Positions 34,535-44,809 of a stretch of 64,000 bases of DNA are shown in pieces (position 1 is the stretch's first letter; the number at the start of each line of letters is the position of its first letter). The stretch is taken from NCBI GenBank assembly GCA_964628235.1, contig CAZVLU010000006.1:37890-101889 (forward strand). Direction: 5' to 3'. The position numbers were made by a program, and so were the translations under genes. Source of the stretch: CAMAVH01 sp964628235 (lineage in GTDB: Bacteria > Pseudomonadota > Alphaproteobacteria > SMXQ01). The notes under the pieces were generated by a model, which ran no database searches, was not told where the DNA came from, and was given only the letters and a program-made list of their open reading frames with translations.

Positions 34535-34828
34535 TCATGGCCTGTCGCGCTGAATGTCGCCCGGCACGATACGGCCGTTTTCCATATGCGGCGGCGTATA
34601 TGTCTGATGCGGCGGCGCGCCGCCGGTGAGCGCGGCGATGACGATGACGACGACGAGCAAGCCGGTGCCGATGGCGGCGAGCTTCACCCAGGGCGCCCGG
34701 CGCAAGACGCTGCGCATGTCGCCTTCGACTGTCCCTGCTCCGCGCTTGATCTGCCACAAGCGCCATAGAACATAGAGCAGGGTCGGCACGATCAACGGCA
34801 GCACGTAAATCAGGAAAATGCGGATCAT
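34535..34828 (-). CDS. Small two-helix membrane protein (DUF6111-like)
   Basis: This 97-residue protein has hydrophobic helices at about 4-22 (IFLIYVLPLIVPTLLYVLW) and 47-67 (AAIGTGLLVVVIVIAALTG), with a polar C-terminus rich in Pro/His. It resembles the DUF6111 proteins that sit between Nudix and cca genes in alphaproteobacteria. The function is unknown. The start at 34828 overlaps the Nudix stop by four bases, and cca starts 10 bases after its stop. Confidence 0.75.
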   Translation of the reverse strand: MIRIFLIYVLPLIVPTLLYVLWRLWQIKRGAGTVEGDMRSVLRRAPWVKLAAIGTGLLVVVIVIAALTGGAPPHQTYTPPHMENGRIVPGDIQRDRP

Positions 34829-35475
34829 CGCGCGGGACTTTCTTCTTCGAGAGCGCCGATCAATCGCACCAGGATGCGCGCGGTGAAGCCCCAGACGCGC
34901 CATTTGCCGTAAGCGATTTCATAGACGTCGCGCATGACGCCGCCGCGCGTCTCGCGGGCGCGCTGGATGTTGGTCGGCTGTAAGATGAATTCCAGCGGCA
35001 GCTCGAAAATTTCCGCCACCTCGTGCGGATCGGGCGTGAGATCGAACGGCGGATGGACCAAGCCGACGATCGGCGTGACGCGGTAGCCGGTCACCGTGCC
35101 GTAATCCTCGAACTGCCCGAGCACCTCGACATGGGCGCGCGCCAGGCCGATCTCCTCCTCGGTCTCGCGCAGCGCGGCGGCGACGGCGTCGGCATCGTCG
35201 GGCTCCAGCCGGCCGCCCGGAAAGCTGATTTGGCCGGCATGATCGGCGAGATGCGAGGTGCGCTCGGTGAGCAGGATCGTCGGCCCGCCGGGGCGCAGCA
35301 CCAGCGGGATCAAGACGGCAGCGGGCTTGAGCGCCGCCTGTCCTTCGACGCTGACAAAGCCGCGTTTCGCCATCTGCGCCTGCGCCAGATCGCGTTCGCC
35401 GGGGCCGAACACCACATCGGACATTTCGCGCGATGCCAGGGCGCGAATCAGACGCTGCAACAGGTCATCGGTCAC
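34825..35475 (-). CDS. Nudix hydrolase, CoA pyrophosphatase type
   Basis: This 216-residue Nudix protein carries the CoA-pyrophosphatase (UPF0035) signature LLTERTSHLADHAGQISFPGG (about 68-88) and a Nudix core RETEEEIGL (103-111). Relatives split CoA or its esters into 4'-phosphopantetheine and 3',5'-ADP. The first Nudix glutamate is replaced (E91/D93 nearby), as in some of this branch. GTG at 35475 overlaps the stop of the DUF1285 gene by four bases. Confidence 0.87.
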   Translation of the reverse strand: MTDDLLQRLIRALASREMSDVVFGPGERDLAQAQMAKRGFVSVEGQAALKPAAVLIPLVLRPGGPTILLTERTSHLADHAGQISFPGGRLEPDDADAVAAALRETEEEIGLARAHVEVLGQFEDYGTVTGYRVTPIVGLVHPPFDLTPDPHEVAEIFELPLEFILQPTNIQRARETRGGVMRDVYEIAYGKWRVWGFTARILVRLIGALEEESPAR

Positions 35476-36104
35476 GACGAGCCCTCGCCGGCAGGCCCCA
35501 ACGCGAAGAATGCGCCAGCGCTCCACAGGCCGAGCATCTCGACGCCGTCCACGCGATGCGGCACGGCGCGCTCGACCAGGCCGTAAAACACGCTGCGCGC
35601 GATCAGCGCCTCAAGGCCGCCCTCGAGTTTTAGATAAGGTCGCGGCTCCTCGGCCAAGTTCCCGCGCATGTCGAGCGGATGGGCGGCATCGAGCGGCACC
35701 TGCTGATCGAGATTGGTGCGGAACGTCACCTGCTGCGCCTCGCCCTCACCCGCGAATGTCGCTTCCACGGCGACGAAGGGCGCGTCCTCGACGGCGATGC
35801 GGCCGCGCTCGGCCGGCGTCTCCAGCCAGTAATCGCCCGCCGCGTCGCGCTTGAGCGCGCCGGCGAACAATTTGACCAAAGCGGGCCGGCCGATCGGCGT
35901 GTTTTTATAAAACCAACTGCCGTCGCGGGCGATGCGGATGTCGAAATCGCCGCAATCGGTGCGCGGAATGGCGCCCATGACTGGCGATGGGACAGGCGAT
36001 GGCTCGGCGTATGACACGGCGGATTCCGGCGGAATCGCAGTTTGTTCCGGCGCCGCCGTCTCCGGCGCAGATTTTTCCGTGGGTGACAACCCTTTTTCAC
36101 GCAT
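35472..36104 (-). CDS. DUF1285 domain protein
   Basis: This 210-residue cytoplasmic protein has a disordered Pro/Ser-rich N-terminus (1-45) followed by a DUF1285 domain. Typical segments are CGDFDIRIARDGSWFYKNTPIGRPALVKLFAGAL and YWLETPAERGRIAVEDAPFVAVE. The function is not known. It is the first gene of the operon ending in the SGNH hydrolase and is divergent from the MoxR ATPase across 115 bases. This Nudix/cca neighbour set is widespread in alphaproteobacteria. Confidence 0.85.
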   Translation of the reverse strand: MREKGLSPTEKSAPETAAPEQTAIPPESAVSYAEPSPVPSPVMGAIPRTDCGDFDIRIARDGSWFYKNTPIGRPALVKLFAGALKRDAAGDYWLETPAERGRIAVEDAPFVAVEATFAGEGEAQQVTFRTNLDQQVPLDAAHPLDMRGNLAEEPRPYLKLEGGLEALIARSVFYGLVERAVPHRVDGVEMLGLWSAGAFFALGPAGEGSS

Positions 36105-36219
36105 GACGGATGATCCTCTGGGGTCGCTCTTTTGTGATCTGCCCCGTATTCCGCCCCCGAGTTTTCATCTTATAGTATGCCCATATCCCTGCATCGCTCT
36201 CAACCGAGAGAGGCTTGGC

Positions 36220-37245
<1,026 letters not shown>

Positions 37246-37311
37246 GCCCATTTACGTAACTTAGGCGCGTCCGCTCCTTAATTCAGCGACCGCAAGGAGA
37301 CCCAAACGGGC

Positions 37312-38223
37312 ATGGCGTCGCCAACCGCCTCCAGCAGCAAGCAAAAGCCGTCTCTCGGCCACAGCGCCTTGCAACGCGCCGAGGCGGTGGGCGGCGCGCT
37401 GCCGCCGCTGCTGGTCGCCGCCGAGCGCGTCGCCAGCACCGTGGCGCAAGGCGTCCATGGCCGCCGCCGCGTCGGCCAGGGCGACGCCTTCTGGCAATAT
37501 CGCCCCTACCAGCAAGGCGACACGACGACCAAGATCGACTGGCGCCAGACCGCGAAGACGCAGCATGTCTATATCCGCGAGAACGAATGGGAGGCGGCGC
37601 AAAGCGTCTGGCTGTGGCGCGACGATTCGCCGTCGATGCGCTGGCGCTCCAACCGCAATCTCGCCGAAAAGGCCGAGCGCGCCGAATTGCTGCTGTTGGC
37701 CTTGGCCAGCATCCTGATGCGCGGCGGCGAGCGCGTCGCGCTGCTCGGCGCCGGCTATCCGCCGTCGGTCGGCCGCGCCACGTTGATCCGCATGGCGGAA
37801 ACGCTCGCGCGCGGCGGCGGTTTCGGCGCCAATAGTCCCAGCGCCGACCCCTTGCCGCGCCACGCCCATGTCGTGCTGATGAGCGATTTTCTCGGGCCGA
37901 TCGAGGAAATCGAAGGGGCGATCGGCGCTCTCGCCGGGCGCGGCGTCATGGGCCATGTGGTGCAATTGCTCGATCCCGCCGAGGAGACGCTGCCCTTTAC
38001 AGGGCGCGTCCGCTTCGAGGGGCTGGAGGCCGAAGGCACCCATCTCATCAACCGCGCCGAGCAGGTGCGCGAGCAATATATCCAGCGCCTGATGGCGCGG
38101 CGCGACCGCCTGCGCGATCTCTGCCGGCCGCGCGGCTGGAGCTTCACGCTGCATCACAGCGACACGCCGCCGCAGGCCGCGCTGCTGGCGCTTTATGGCC
38201 TGATGGCCAATCCGCGCGATTGA
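37312..38223 (+). CDS. DUF58 domain protein
   Basis: This 303-residue soluble protein has the DUF58 signature GDAFWQYRPYQQGDTTTKIDWRQTAK split over residues 57-82, including W77. A VWA-like fold follows, starting with LWRDDSPSMRW, where DSPS resembles a MIDAS motif. DUF58 proteins are regular partners of MoxR ATPases. It is 66 bases after moxR and seven bases before the DUF4159 gene. Molecular role unknown; probably a MoxR client in an envelope-related system. Confidence 0.88.
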   Translation: MASPTASSSKQKPSLGHSALQRAEAVGGALPPLLVAAERVASTVAQGVHGRRRVGQGDAFWQYRPYQQGDTTTKIDWRQTAKTQHVYIRENEWEAAQSVWLWRDDSPSMRWRSNRNLAEKAERAELLLLALASILMRGGERVALLGAGYPPSVGRATLIRMAETLARGGGFGANSPSADPLPRHAHVVLMSDFLGPIEEIEGAIGALAGRGVMGHVVQLLDPAEETLPFTGRVRFEGLEAEGTHLINRAEQVREQYIQRLMARRDRLRDLCRPRGWSFTLHHSDTPPQAALLALYGLMANPRD

Positions 38224-38230
38224 GCCCCGC

Positions 38231-41071
38231 ATGTTGAACCTCGGTCTTATCGCTTTTTCAACACCTTGGCTGCTCGCCGCGCTCGCCGCGCTGCCGGCGC
38301 TATGGTGGCTGCTGAAGGTGACGCCTCCCGCCCCGCGCCATGTGCGCTTTCCCGCCATCGCCCTGTTGTTCGACGTCAAAGAGCAGGAACAGACGCCGCA
38401 CAAGACGCCGCTGTGGCTTGTCATCCTGCGCATGATCCTGGCGGCGTTGGTGATCCTGGCGCTGGCCCGCCCGCTGCTCAATCCGCAGACGCAATTGACC
38501 GGCAGCGGCCCGCTGCTGCTGGTGGTCGACGACGGCTGGGCCGCCGCCGGCAATTGGCCGGCGCGCCAACGCGCCATGGATGGCGCGCTCGGCCGCGCCG
38601 AACGCGCCGGCCGCCCTGTGATGATCCTGCCGACCGCAGCCCCCGCCGGCGGCGAGCCTTTGGCGGCGAGCAAGCTGATGGCGGCGCAAGATGCCCGCGG
38701 CATCGCCCAAGCCATGCAGCCGAAGCCCTGGCCGGTCAATCGCGCCGCCGCGCGCGAGGTCGTCGAGAAGCTCGATCTGCCGAACGGCAGCGCCAGCGTC
38801 ATCTGGTTCGCCGACGGGCTTGAGGCCAATGGGCAGGACGGCGAGTCGCGCGCCCTGGCCGAACGGCTGCAACGCTTCGGCAGCCTCGAAGTGCTGCGCG
38901 AACCGGTCGGCCGCTTGGCCCGCGCCCTGCCACCGCCGACGCCCGACGGCGCATTGCTGGTGGCGCGCGTGCTGCGCGCCGATCCGGGCGGCGATCTGCC
39001 CTTCGTGCTGCGCGGCACCGGCGAGAACGGCCAAGTGCTGCTGCGCGAGGAGAGCGCTTTTCGCGCCGGCCAGCGCAGCCAGGATGTGCGCCTCGATCTG
39101 CCGACCGAACTGCGCAACCGCTTGACGCGGCTCGCCATCGAAGGCGAAGAGAGCGCCGGCGCGGTCGCCTTGCTCGATGAGCGTTGGCGTCGCCGCCCGG
39201 TCGGCATCGTCGCGCCGCAGCTTGCCGCCGGCCAAGCGCAGCCGCTGCTCAGCGCCGGCTATTATCTCGAACGCGCGCTGGGGCCGTTCAGCGAAGTGCG
39301 CATCGGCCCGGCCGGCGAACTGCTCAAGCGCGGCCTCGCCGTGCTCGCCGTGCCCGACGACGCGCCGATGACGGAAACCGAGCGCGGCCAGATCAAGACC
39401 TGGGTCGAGGCCGGCGGCACGCTGCTGCGCTTCGCAGGACCCGTCCTGATCGACAAGCCCGACGATCTGCTGCCCATCATCTTGCGCGGCGGTCGCAGCC
39501 TCGGCGGCGCGATGAGCTGGACGCAGCCCGCCACGTTGGCGCCCTTCGCCAAGGACTCGCCGTTCTTCGGCCTGAGCACGCCGCCCGATGTCACCATCGC
39601 GCGCCAGGTGCTGGCCGAGCCGGACCTGAACTTGAGCGAAAAGACCTGGGCGCAATTGGAAGACGGCACGCCGCTCGTCACCACCGAGAAGCGCGGCCAG
39701 GGCCGCATCGTGCTGGTCCACACCACCGCGACGCCGGAATGGTCCAACCTGTCGCTGTCGGGGCTCTATGTCGACATGCTGCGCCGTATCGTCGCGCTGT
39801 CATCGGGCGTCGCCGAGGGCGGCAGCGCGCGGGCCTTGCCGCCGCTGCAAACGCTCGACGGCTTCGGCCGGCTGCAAGCGCCGCCGTCGAACGCCAGCGC
39901 TCTCTCGGCCGAGATGGTGGCGCAGCTCGGCAACATCGCGTCTGGCCAAACCACGCAGCGCGTCAGCACCAGCCCGATCCATCCGCCCGGCCTCTACGGC
40001 AACGATTCGGCGCGCGTGGCGCTCAATCTCGCCGCCGGCATGACCGAGCTTCGCCCGATGGGCGCGTTGCCCTCGGGCGTGATCGACGGCGCCTATGCCG
40101 AAAGCCGCGAGCGCGATCTGCGGCCCTGGTTCTTCGCCATCGCCCTGCTGCTCGCCATCGCCGATCTGTGGATCGGCCTCGGCCTGCGCGGCCTGGTGCC
40201 GACTCCCAATTGGAAACGCAACGTCTTGAAAACCCGCGCCGCGAAGGCGGTCGTCGCGCTGCTCATCTTCGGCGGCACCATCGCCTTCGCCATCCCCGCC
40301 TTCGCGCAGGGCGCTATCACGCCCGGGGCGATCGATGAAGGCTTCGCCCTCGATGCCAGCGAGACGACGCGCCTCGCCTTCGTGCAGACCGGCGACTCGG
40401 AAGTCGACCGCATCAGCCGCGCCGGACTCCTCGGGCTCGGGCTCATCTTGCGCAACCGCACCTCGGTCGAGCCTGACGCGCCGATCGGCGTCGATATCGA
40501 ACGCGACGAGCTGAATTTCTTCCCGCTGCTCTATTGGCCGATGAGCGACGGCCAAGCCGCCCCCTCGCCGCGCGCGCGCGACAAGCTGGTCGCCTTCCTG
40601 CGCAGCGGCGGCACCATCTTCTTCGACACGCGCGACCAACAATATGGCAGCCTCACCGTCCAGGGCGGCTTCGGCCCGGGCGGCCCGGGCGGACAGAAGC
40701 TGCGCGAAATTCTCGCCGGCCTCGACGTGCCGACGCTGATCCAGACGCCGCCCGACCATATCCTGACCAAAGCCTTCTATCTGATTCAGGAATTCCCCGG
40801 CCGCTGGCAAGGCGGGCAATTGTGGGTCGAACAATCCGACAGCGCCGCCAACGACGGCGTCGCCTCGATCATCATCGGTGGCAACGACTGGGCCGGAGCC
40901 TGGGCGAGCGACGCCAACTTGCGCCCCTTGCTGCCGGTGACGCCCGGCGGCGAACAGCAGCGCGAAACGGCCTATCGCTTCGGCGTCAATCTCGTCATGT
41001 ATATCCTCACCGGCAATTACAAAGCCGATCAGGTGCATGTGCCTTCCATCCTCGAACGGCTGGGGCAATAG
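38231..41071 (+). CDS. BatA-like membrane protein with C-terminal DUF4159
   Basis: This 946-residue protein has an N-terminal BatA/aerotolerance-regulator region (helices about 10-28 and 60-82; APRHVRFPAIALLFDVKEQE between them) and a long periplasmic or cytoplasmic middle part. Two more helices follow near 635-655 and 675-695. The C-terminal DUF4159 region (about 710-946) includes RDKLVAFLRSGGTIFFDTRD, a ThuA/GATase-like fold. The next gene starts three bases after its stop. The system is conserved in alphaproteobacteria, but its function is unknown. Confidence 0.85.
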   Translation: MLNLGLIAFSTPWLLAALAALPALWWLLKVTPPAPRHVRFPAIALLFDVKEQEQTPHKTPLWLVILRMILAALVILALARPLLNPQTQLTGSGPLLLVVDDGWAAAGNWPARQRAMDGALGRAERAGRPVMILPTAAPAGGEPLAASKLMAAQDARGIAQAMQPKPWPVNRAAAREVVEKLDLPNGSASVIWFADGLEANGQDGESRALAERLQRFGSLEVLREPVGRLARALPPPTPDGALLVARVLRADPGGDLPFVLRGTGENGQVLLREESAFRAGQRSQDVRLDLPTELRNRLTRLAIEGEESAGAVALLDERWRRRPVGIVAPQLAAGQAQPLLSAGYYLERALGPFSEVRIGPAGELLKRGLAVLAVPDDAPMTETERGQIKTWVEAGGTLLRFAGPVLIDKPDDLLPIILRGGRSLGGAMSWTQPATLAPFAKDSPFFGLSTPPDVTIARQVLAEPDLNLSEKTWAQLEDGTPLVTTEKRGQGRIVLVHTTATPEWSNLSLSGLYVDMLRRIVALSSGVAEGGSARALPPLQTLDGFGRLQAPPSNASALSAEMVAQLGNIASGQTTQRVSTSPIHPPGLYGNDSARVALNLAAGMTELRPMGALPSGVIDGAYAESRERDLRPWFFAIALLLAIADLWIGLGLRGLVPTPNWKRNVLKTRAAKAVVALLIFGGTIAFAIPAFAQGAITPGAIDEGFALDASETTRLAFVQTGDSEVDRISRAGLLGLGLILRNRTSVEPDAPIGVDIERDELNFFPLLYWPMSDGQAAPSPRARDKLVAFLRSGGTIFFDTRDQQYGSLTVQGGFGPGGPGGQKLREILAGLDVPTLIQTPPDHILTKAFYLIQEFPGRWQGGQLWVEQSDSAANDGVASIIIGGNDWAGAWASDANLRPLLPVTPGGEQQRETAYRFGVNLVMYILTGNYKADQVHVPSILERLGQ

Positions 41072-41074
41072 GCG

Positions 41075-43192
41075 ATGAATTTCAGCATCGCCCTCGCCCC
41101 ATTAGCGCCCTGGTTCGCCATCGGCCTGTTCGCCGCCCTGGCGCTCGTCTCGCTCGGCTATGGCGTCATGCGCGGCGCGCGCGGCATCTGGTGGCGGGCA
41201 CTTGCCTTCGCCGTGCTGATCCTCATGCTGCTCAATCCGTCTTTGAAAGAAGAACAGCGCGAGCCGCTGACCGACATCGCGCTCATCGTTGTCGACGACA
41301 GCCCGAGCCAAGGCATCGCCGAACGTCGGCAGCAGACCGAAACGGCGCTGTCGGAGCTGCGCGAGAAGCTGGCGCGCTATCCCGATCTCGAAGTGCGCAT
41401 CTTGCGCGCCGCCGGGCCTGACAGCCGACGCGCGACCAATGCCGCCGACGCGCCGGACGGCACGCTGCTGTTCGGCGAGATCGACAAAGCGCTCGCCGAC
41501 GTGCCGCCGCAGCGCTTGGCCGGCGTCCTCATGCTCACCGATGGCCAGGTGCATGATGTCCCGGCCAACGGCAACGCGCGCGGGCCGCTGCATGCCCTGC
41601 TCACCGGGCGGCGCGACGCGCGCGACCGCCGTCTCGTCGTCGAGCAAGCGCCGAGCTACGGCATCGTCGGCAGCCGCGCCACCATCACGGTGCGCATCGA
41701 GGATATGCCGGCGGGCGCTGCCAGCACGGCGCGGCTGTTCGTGCAGCGCGACGGCGGCGCGCGCGAAACCATCCAGATCAACGGCGGGGCCAGCCACAGC
41801 TTCGAGGTGACGGTCGAACATGGCGGCGCCAACGTCATCGAGCTCGAGACCGAGCCGGTCGAAGGCGAACTGACCACCGAGAACAACCGCGCCGCCGTGG
41901 TCATCAACGGCGTGCGCGACCGCCTGCGCGTGTTGCTGGTCTCCGGCGTGCCGCACAATGGCGAGCGCGTCTGGCGCAATCTGCTCAAGGCCGATCCCGC
42001 CGTCGATCTCGTCCACTTCACAATTCTGCGCCCGCCCGAGAAGCAAGACGGCACGCCGGTGCGCGAACTGTCGCTGATCGCCTTCCCGACGCGCGAGCTG
42101 TTCGAGGAGAAGCTCAACGATTTCGACCTCATCATCTTCGACCGCTACCACCGGCGCGGCATCCTGCCGACGGCGTATCTCGAAAATATCGCGCGCTATG
42201 TCGAAGAGGGCGGCGCGGTGCTCGAAGCCGGCGGCCCGTCCTACGCTTCGCCGTTCGGCCTGTTCCGCACGCCGCTCGGCGAGATCATGCCGGTGGTGCC
42301 CACTGGCCAGATTCTCAAACAGGCCTACCGCGCCCATGTCACCGATATCGGCCGCCGCCACCCGGTGACCGCCGGCCTCGAAGGCGCTGGCGCAGCACCC
42401 GCTGATGGTGTCGGCGAGCCCAAGCCCGCCACCTGGGGCCGCTGGTTCATCCAGACCGAAGGCGACGCGCGGCGCGGCGATGTCGTGATGAACGGCCCCA
42501 ACGCGACGCCGCTGCTGGTGCTCGACCGCGTCGGCAAGGGCCGCGTGGCGCAGATCATGACCGATCAGATCTGGCTGTGGGCGCGCGGCTTCGATGGCGG
42601 CGGCCCGCAAGCCGAGCTGCTGCGGCGCATTTCGCATTGGCTGATGAAAGAGCCCGAGCTGGAAGAACAAGACCTGCGCGCCAGCTCGCGCGGCAGCGAC
42701 ATCCTGATCACCCGGCGCAGCTTGAAGGCCGACGATAGCCCCGTGACGGTGCGCTCGCCCTCAGGCGAAGAACGCCAAGTGACGCTCGCCGAGCAGGGCG
42801 ACGGTCGCGCCACAGCGATCTATCGCGCCGGCGAGCAAGGTCTGCACCGCATCAGCGACATGACGCATACGGTCTATGCCGTCGCCGGCACGCTCAATCC
42901 GCTCGAATTCGCTGACGTGCGCGCGACCGGCGACAAACTCGACCCGGTCATCAAGGCGCAAGGCGGCAGCGTCAATTGGCTTGCCCCCGAACCCGGCTCC
43001 TCGGTGCGCCTGCCCGACATCCGCCGCGTCGCCAATGAGCGCGCCGTGGCCGGACGCGGTTGGATCGGCCTACGCGCCAACCGCGACTATGTCGTGAAGG
43101 GCGTGACGGAGATCCCCCTCCTGCCGCCGCTGCTGGCCCTCATCCTCGCCGCCGGCACGCTGCTGCTCGCTTGGCGGCGCGAAGGCCGCTAA
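41075..43192 (+). CDS. Membrane protein with VWA-like and GATase-like regions
   Basis: This 705-residue protein has two N-terminal helices (about 12-30 and 40-55) and one at the C-terminus (about 680-700). A MIDAS-like D74-x-S76-x-S78 (VVDDSPSQG) opens a possible VWA domain. A class I glutamine-amidotransferase-like fold without a clear catalytic cysteine spans about 280-540 (LLVSGVPHNGERVWRN; YVEEGGAVLEAGGPSYASPFG). It is the last gene of the MoxR operon and probably forms a membrane complex with the previous protein. Confidence 0.8.
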   Translation: MNFSIALAPLAPWFAIGLFAALALVSLGYGVMRGARGIWWRALAFAVLILMLLNPSLKEEQREPLTDIALIVVDDSPSQGIAERRQQTETALSELREKLARYPDLEVRILRAAGPDSRRATNAADAPDGTLLFGEIDKALADVPPQRLAGVLMLTDGQVHDVPANGNARGPLHALLTGRRDARDRRLVVEQAPSYGIVGSRATITVRIEDMPAGAASTARLFVQRDGGARETIQINGGASHSFEVTVEHGGANVIELETEPVEGELTTENNRAAVVINGVRDRLRVLLVSGVPHNGERVWRNLLKADPAVDLVHFTILRPPEKQDGTPVRELSLIAFPTRELFEEKLNDFDLIIFDRYHRRGILPTAYLENIARYVEEGGAVLEAGGPSYASPFGLFRTPLGEIMPVVPTGQILKQAYRAHVTDIGRRHPVTAGLEGAGAAPADGVGEPKPATWGRWFIQTEGDARRGDVVMNGPNATPLLVLDRVGKGRVAQIMTDQIWLWARGFDGGGPQAELLRRISHWLMKEPELEEQDLRASSRGSDILITRRSLKADDSPVTVRSPSGEERQVTLAEQGDGRATAIYRAGEQGLHRISDMTHTVYAVAGTLNPLEFADVRATGDKLDPVIKAQGGSVNWLAPEPGSSVRLPDIRRVANERAVAGRGWIGLRANRDYVVKGVTEIPLLPPLLALILAAGTLLLAWRREGR

Positions 43193-43359
43193 GGCGAACT
43201 GCGCTTTCTCCCATCACACAGATTTGCGCGCCTGCCTCGGAAAGGGGATGGGCGGATCGCGACGAGTCTTGTATGCCCGATATGACCACCCGCCGATGAC
43301 CGCCGGGGGTTACGCCGGAGAACCTGCCGGCGCGACAAAAACAATCAACGGGGGACTCG

Positions 43360-43833
43360 ATGACCGCCACACCCACGCCCGAACCGCAATTGTTCATTCC
43401 CGCGCTGGCGCCGCTGTACGACAAGCTGCGCGGCCTCGGCTATCCGATCATCCGCCTGTTCGCTGGCCTGCTGCTGATTCCGCACGGCGCGCAAAAGCTG
43501 TTCGGCGTCTTCGGCGGCGGCGGCATCCAAGGCACCGCAGGTTTCTTCACAAAGATCGGCCTGGAGCCGGCCGTGCCGCTCGTCGTGCTCGCCGGCCTCG
43601 CCGAATTCGCCGGTGGAATCCTCATCGCCATCGGCTTGCTGACGCGCCCCGCCGCCATCGCCGTCTTCATCGTCATGATGGTCGCCGTGTTCAAAGTGCA
43701 TCTCGGCGCCGGCTTCTTCGCCGCCAAGGGCGGTTATGAATTCGCCTTGCTCTGGGGCATGGTGGCGCTCGGCATCGCCCTGCGCGGCGGCGGACCGCTA
43801 TCGCTCGACCGCAAGATCGGCAAGGAGTTCTAG
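43360..43833 (+). CDS. DoxX-family membrane protein
   Basis: This 157-residue protein has four hydrophobic helices and typical DoxX features: RLFAGLLLIPHGAQKLFGVFGGGG and LAGLAEFAGGILIAIGLLTRPAA. DoxX proteins are linked to thiol/redox stress or quinone-related roles, with no agreed activity. It has its own 167-base upstream gap. gggg precedes the ATG. No link to the MoxR operon is evident. Confidence 0.88.
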   Translation: MTATPTPEPQLFIPALAPLYDKLRGLGYPIIRLFAGLLLIPHGAQKLFGVFGGGGIQGTAGFFTKIGLEPAVPLVVLAGLAEFAGGILIAIGLLTRPAAIAVFIVMMVAVFKVHLGAGFFAAKGGYEFALLWGMVALGIALRGGGPLSLDRKIGKEF

Positions 43834-43997
43834 AGCGCTTGCGGGCGGACAGCGACGTCATGTCCGCCCGCAGCCGCGTTCTCTAGGTTTGCGGTCCTAA
43901 GAAGCCTGATTTCGGGATGCTGGACAGAAATGGTCTAGGAACATTCCCGCCAGGGCAGCGTTTTTCTTCCGACAGTTCGCCAACTCAGGAGAAGAAC

Positions 43998-44246
43998 ATG
44001 CGCATCAAAGAAGCGGCCCTTGTCGTCAGTTCCATCGCGTTGCTGGGCCTTGCGGCCTGCGGCGAAACCAAGGGCGACCGCGCCCTGAGCGGCGCCGGTC
44101 TCGGCGCGGCTGCCGGCGCCGGCGTTGGCGCGCTCACGGGCGGCAGCATCCTGGGCGGCGCTGTCATCGGCGGCGCGGCGGGCGCTGCTGGCGGCGCGCT
44201 CACGGATAAGGACGACGTGAACCTCGGCAAGCCCGCCTGGAAGTAA
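43998..44246 (+). CDS. Glycine-zipper lipoprotein, copy 1
   Basis: This 82-residue lipoprotein has a signal ending in LLGLAAC (C21). An alternating Gly/Ala region (about 31-68, GAGLGAAAGAGVGALTGG) forms a glycine zipper of the YMGG/SlyB-like kind. It ends DKDDVNLGKPAWK. Such small outer-membrane lipoproteins are envelope-stress related. The ATG at 43998 follows caggagaag. A paralogue with a near-identical C-terminus lies 230 bases downstream, and each copy has its own terminator. Confidence 0.85.
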   Translation: MRIKEAALVVSSIALLGLAACGETKGDRALSGAGLGAAAGAGVGALTGGSILGGAVIGGAAGAAGGALTDKDDVNLGKPAWK

Positions 44247-44275
44247 TTTCGTCCGCTTTATTCGGTCTTTCGCAG

Positions 44276-44306
44276 AAAAGGGGAGCCACGACGGCTCCCC
44301 TTTTTC
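44276..44306 (+). terminator. Rho-independent terminator, copy 1
   Basis: aaaaggggagcc (44276-44287) pairs with ggctcccctttt (44293-44304) followed by Ts. The stem sequence is nearly repeated after the second paralogue. Confidence 0.92.
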
Positions 44307-44309
44307 TTG

Positions 44310-44420
44310 AATAGCTTCTAGTAATGATAGGATTAATTATTTTATTCCTAATGTGAAAAATTTTATTATTGTGAAAACCTATAATAAACTCACAATATAA
44401 TCAGTATTGAGTTATAATAG
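44310..44420. promoter_or_regulatory. AT-rich island upstream of the second glycine-zipper gene
   Basis: About 110 bases are strikingly AT-rich for this genome. They hold a perfect inverted repeat TATTGTGA (44367-44374) / TCACAATA (44390-44397), a direct repeat of tgtgaaaa, and TATAAT at 44380 and 44413 as possible -10 elements. No gene is present. It probably drives the second paralogue under a different control from copy 1. Confidence 0.5.
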
Positions 44421-44478
44421 CTTCAAGGCCAGCGGAGGAATTCTTCTCTCAGAGAGCTGGGCCCTGGAGCTAAAAATT

Positions 44479-44733
44479 ATGCGCATGACCATTACGGCCG
44501 CCACCCTCGTCCTCAGTTCTATCGCGTTGCTCGGCCTCTCGGCCTGCGGCGAGACCCGGGGCGACCGCGCGCTCAGCGGCGGCGGCCTCGGCGCGGCGGC
44601 TGGCGCAGGCGTCGGCCTGCTCACGGGCGGCAGCATCCTGACGGGCGCCGTTGTCGGCGGCGCCATCGGCGCAGCCGGCGGCGCGCTGACCGACAAGAAC
44701 GACGTCGATCTCGGCAAGCCCGCTTGGAAGTAA
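44479..44733 (+). CDS. Glycine-zipper lipoprotein, copy 2
   Basis: This 84-residue paralogue of the preceding lipoprotein has a lipobox ending at C23 (LLGLSAC), the same CGETxGDRALSG segment, a Gly/Ala zipper (about 33-70) and an ending of NDVDLGKPAWK. It has its own AT-rich upstream region and a terminator. The pair is a recent tandem duplication with diverged promoters. The start at ATG 44479 follows ctggag. Confidence 0.83.
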   Translation: MRMTITAATLVLSSIALLGLSACGETRGDRALSGGGLGAAAGAGVGLLTGGSILTGAVVGGAIGAAGGALTDKNDVDLGKPAWK

Positions 44734-44754
44734 GCGGCACTCGCCTGCAGACAA

Positions 44755-44783
44755 AAAAGGGGGGCCTACGCGGCTCCCCTTTT
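44755..44783 (+). terminator. Rho-independent terminator, copy 2
   Basis: aaaaggggggcc pairs with ggctcccctttt (one G-U pair). It is the duplicate of the terminator at 44276, so duplication covered gene plus terminator. Confidence 0.88.
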
Positions 44784-44809
44784 CGTTTGCGCGGCGGAGA
44801 CTGTCGGAC

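Noticed and set aside
37261..39207. 648-residue minus-strand frame opposite the DUF58/DUF4159 genes
   Set aside because: Low-complexity Arg/Ser/Ala composition and no ribosome site; a shadow of the plus-strand genes.
44367..44397. CRP-type operator TGTGA...TCACA
   Set aside because: The arms are separated by 15 or more bases rather than six, so it is not a CRP/FNR site as such; noted only as an inverted repeat.
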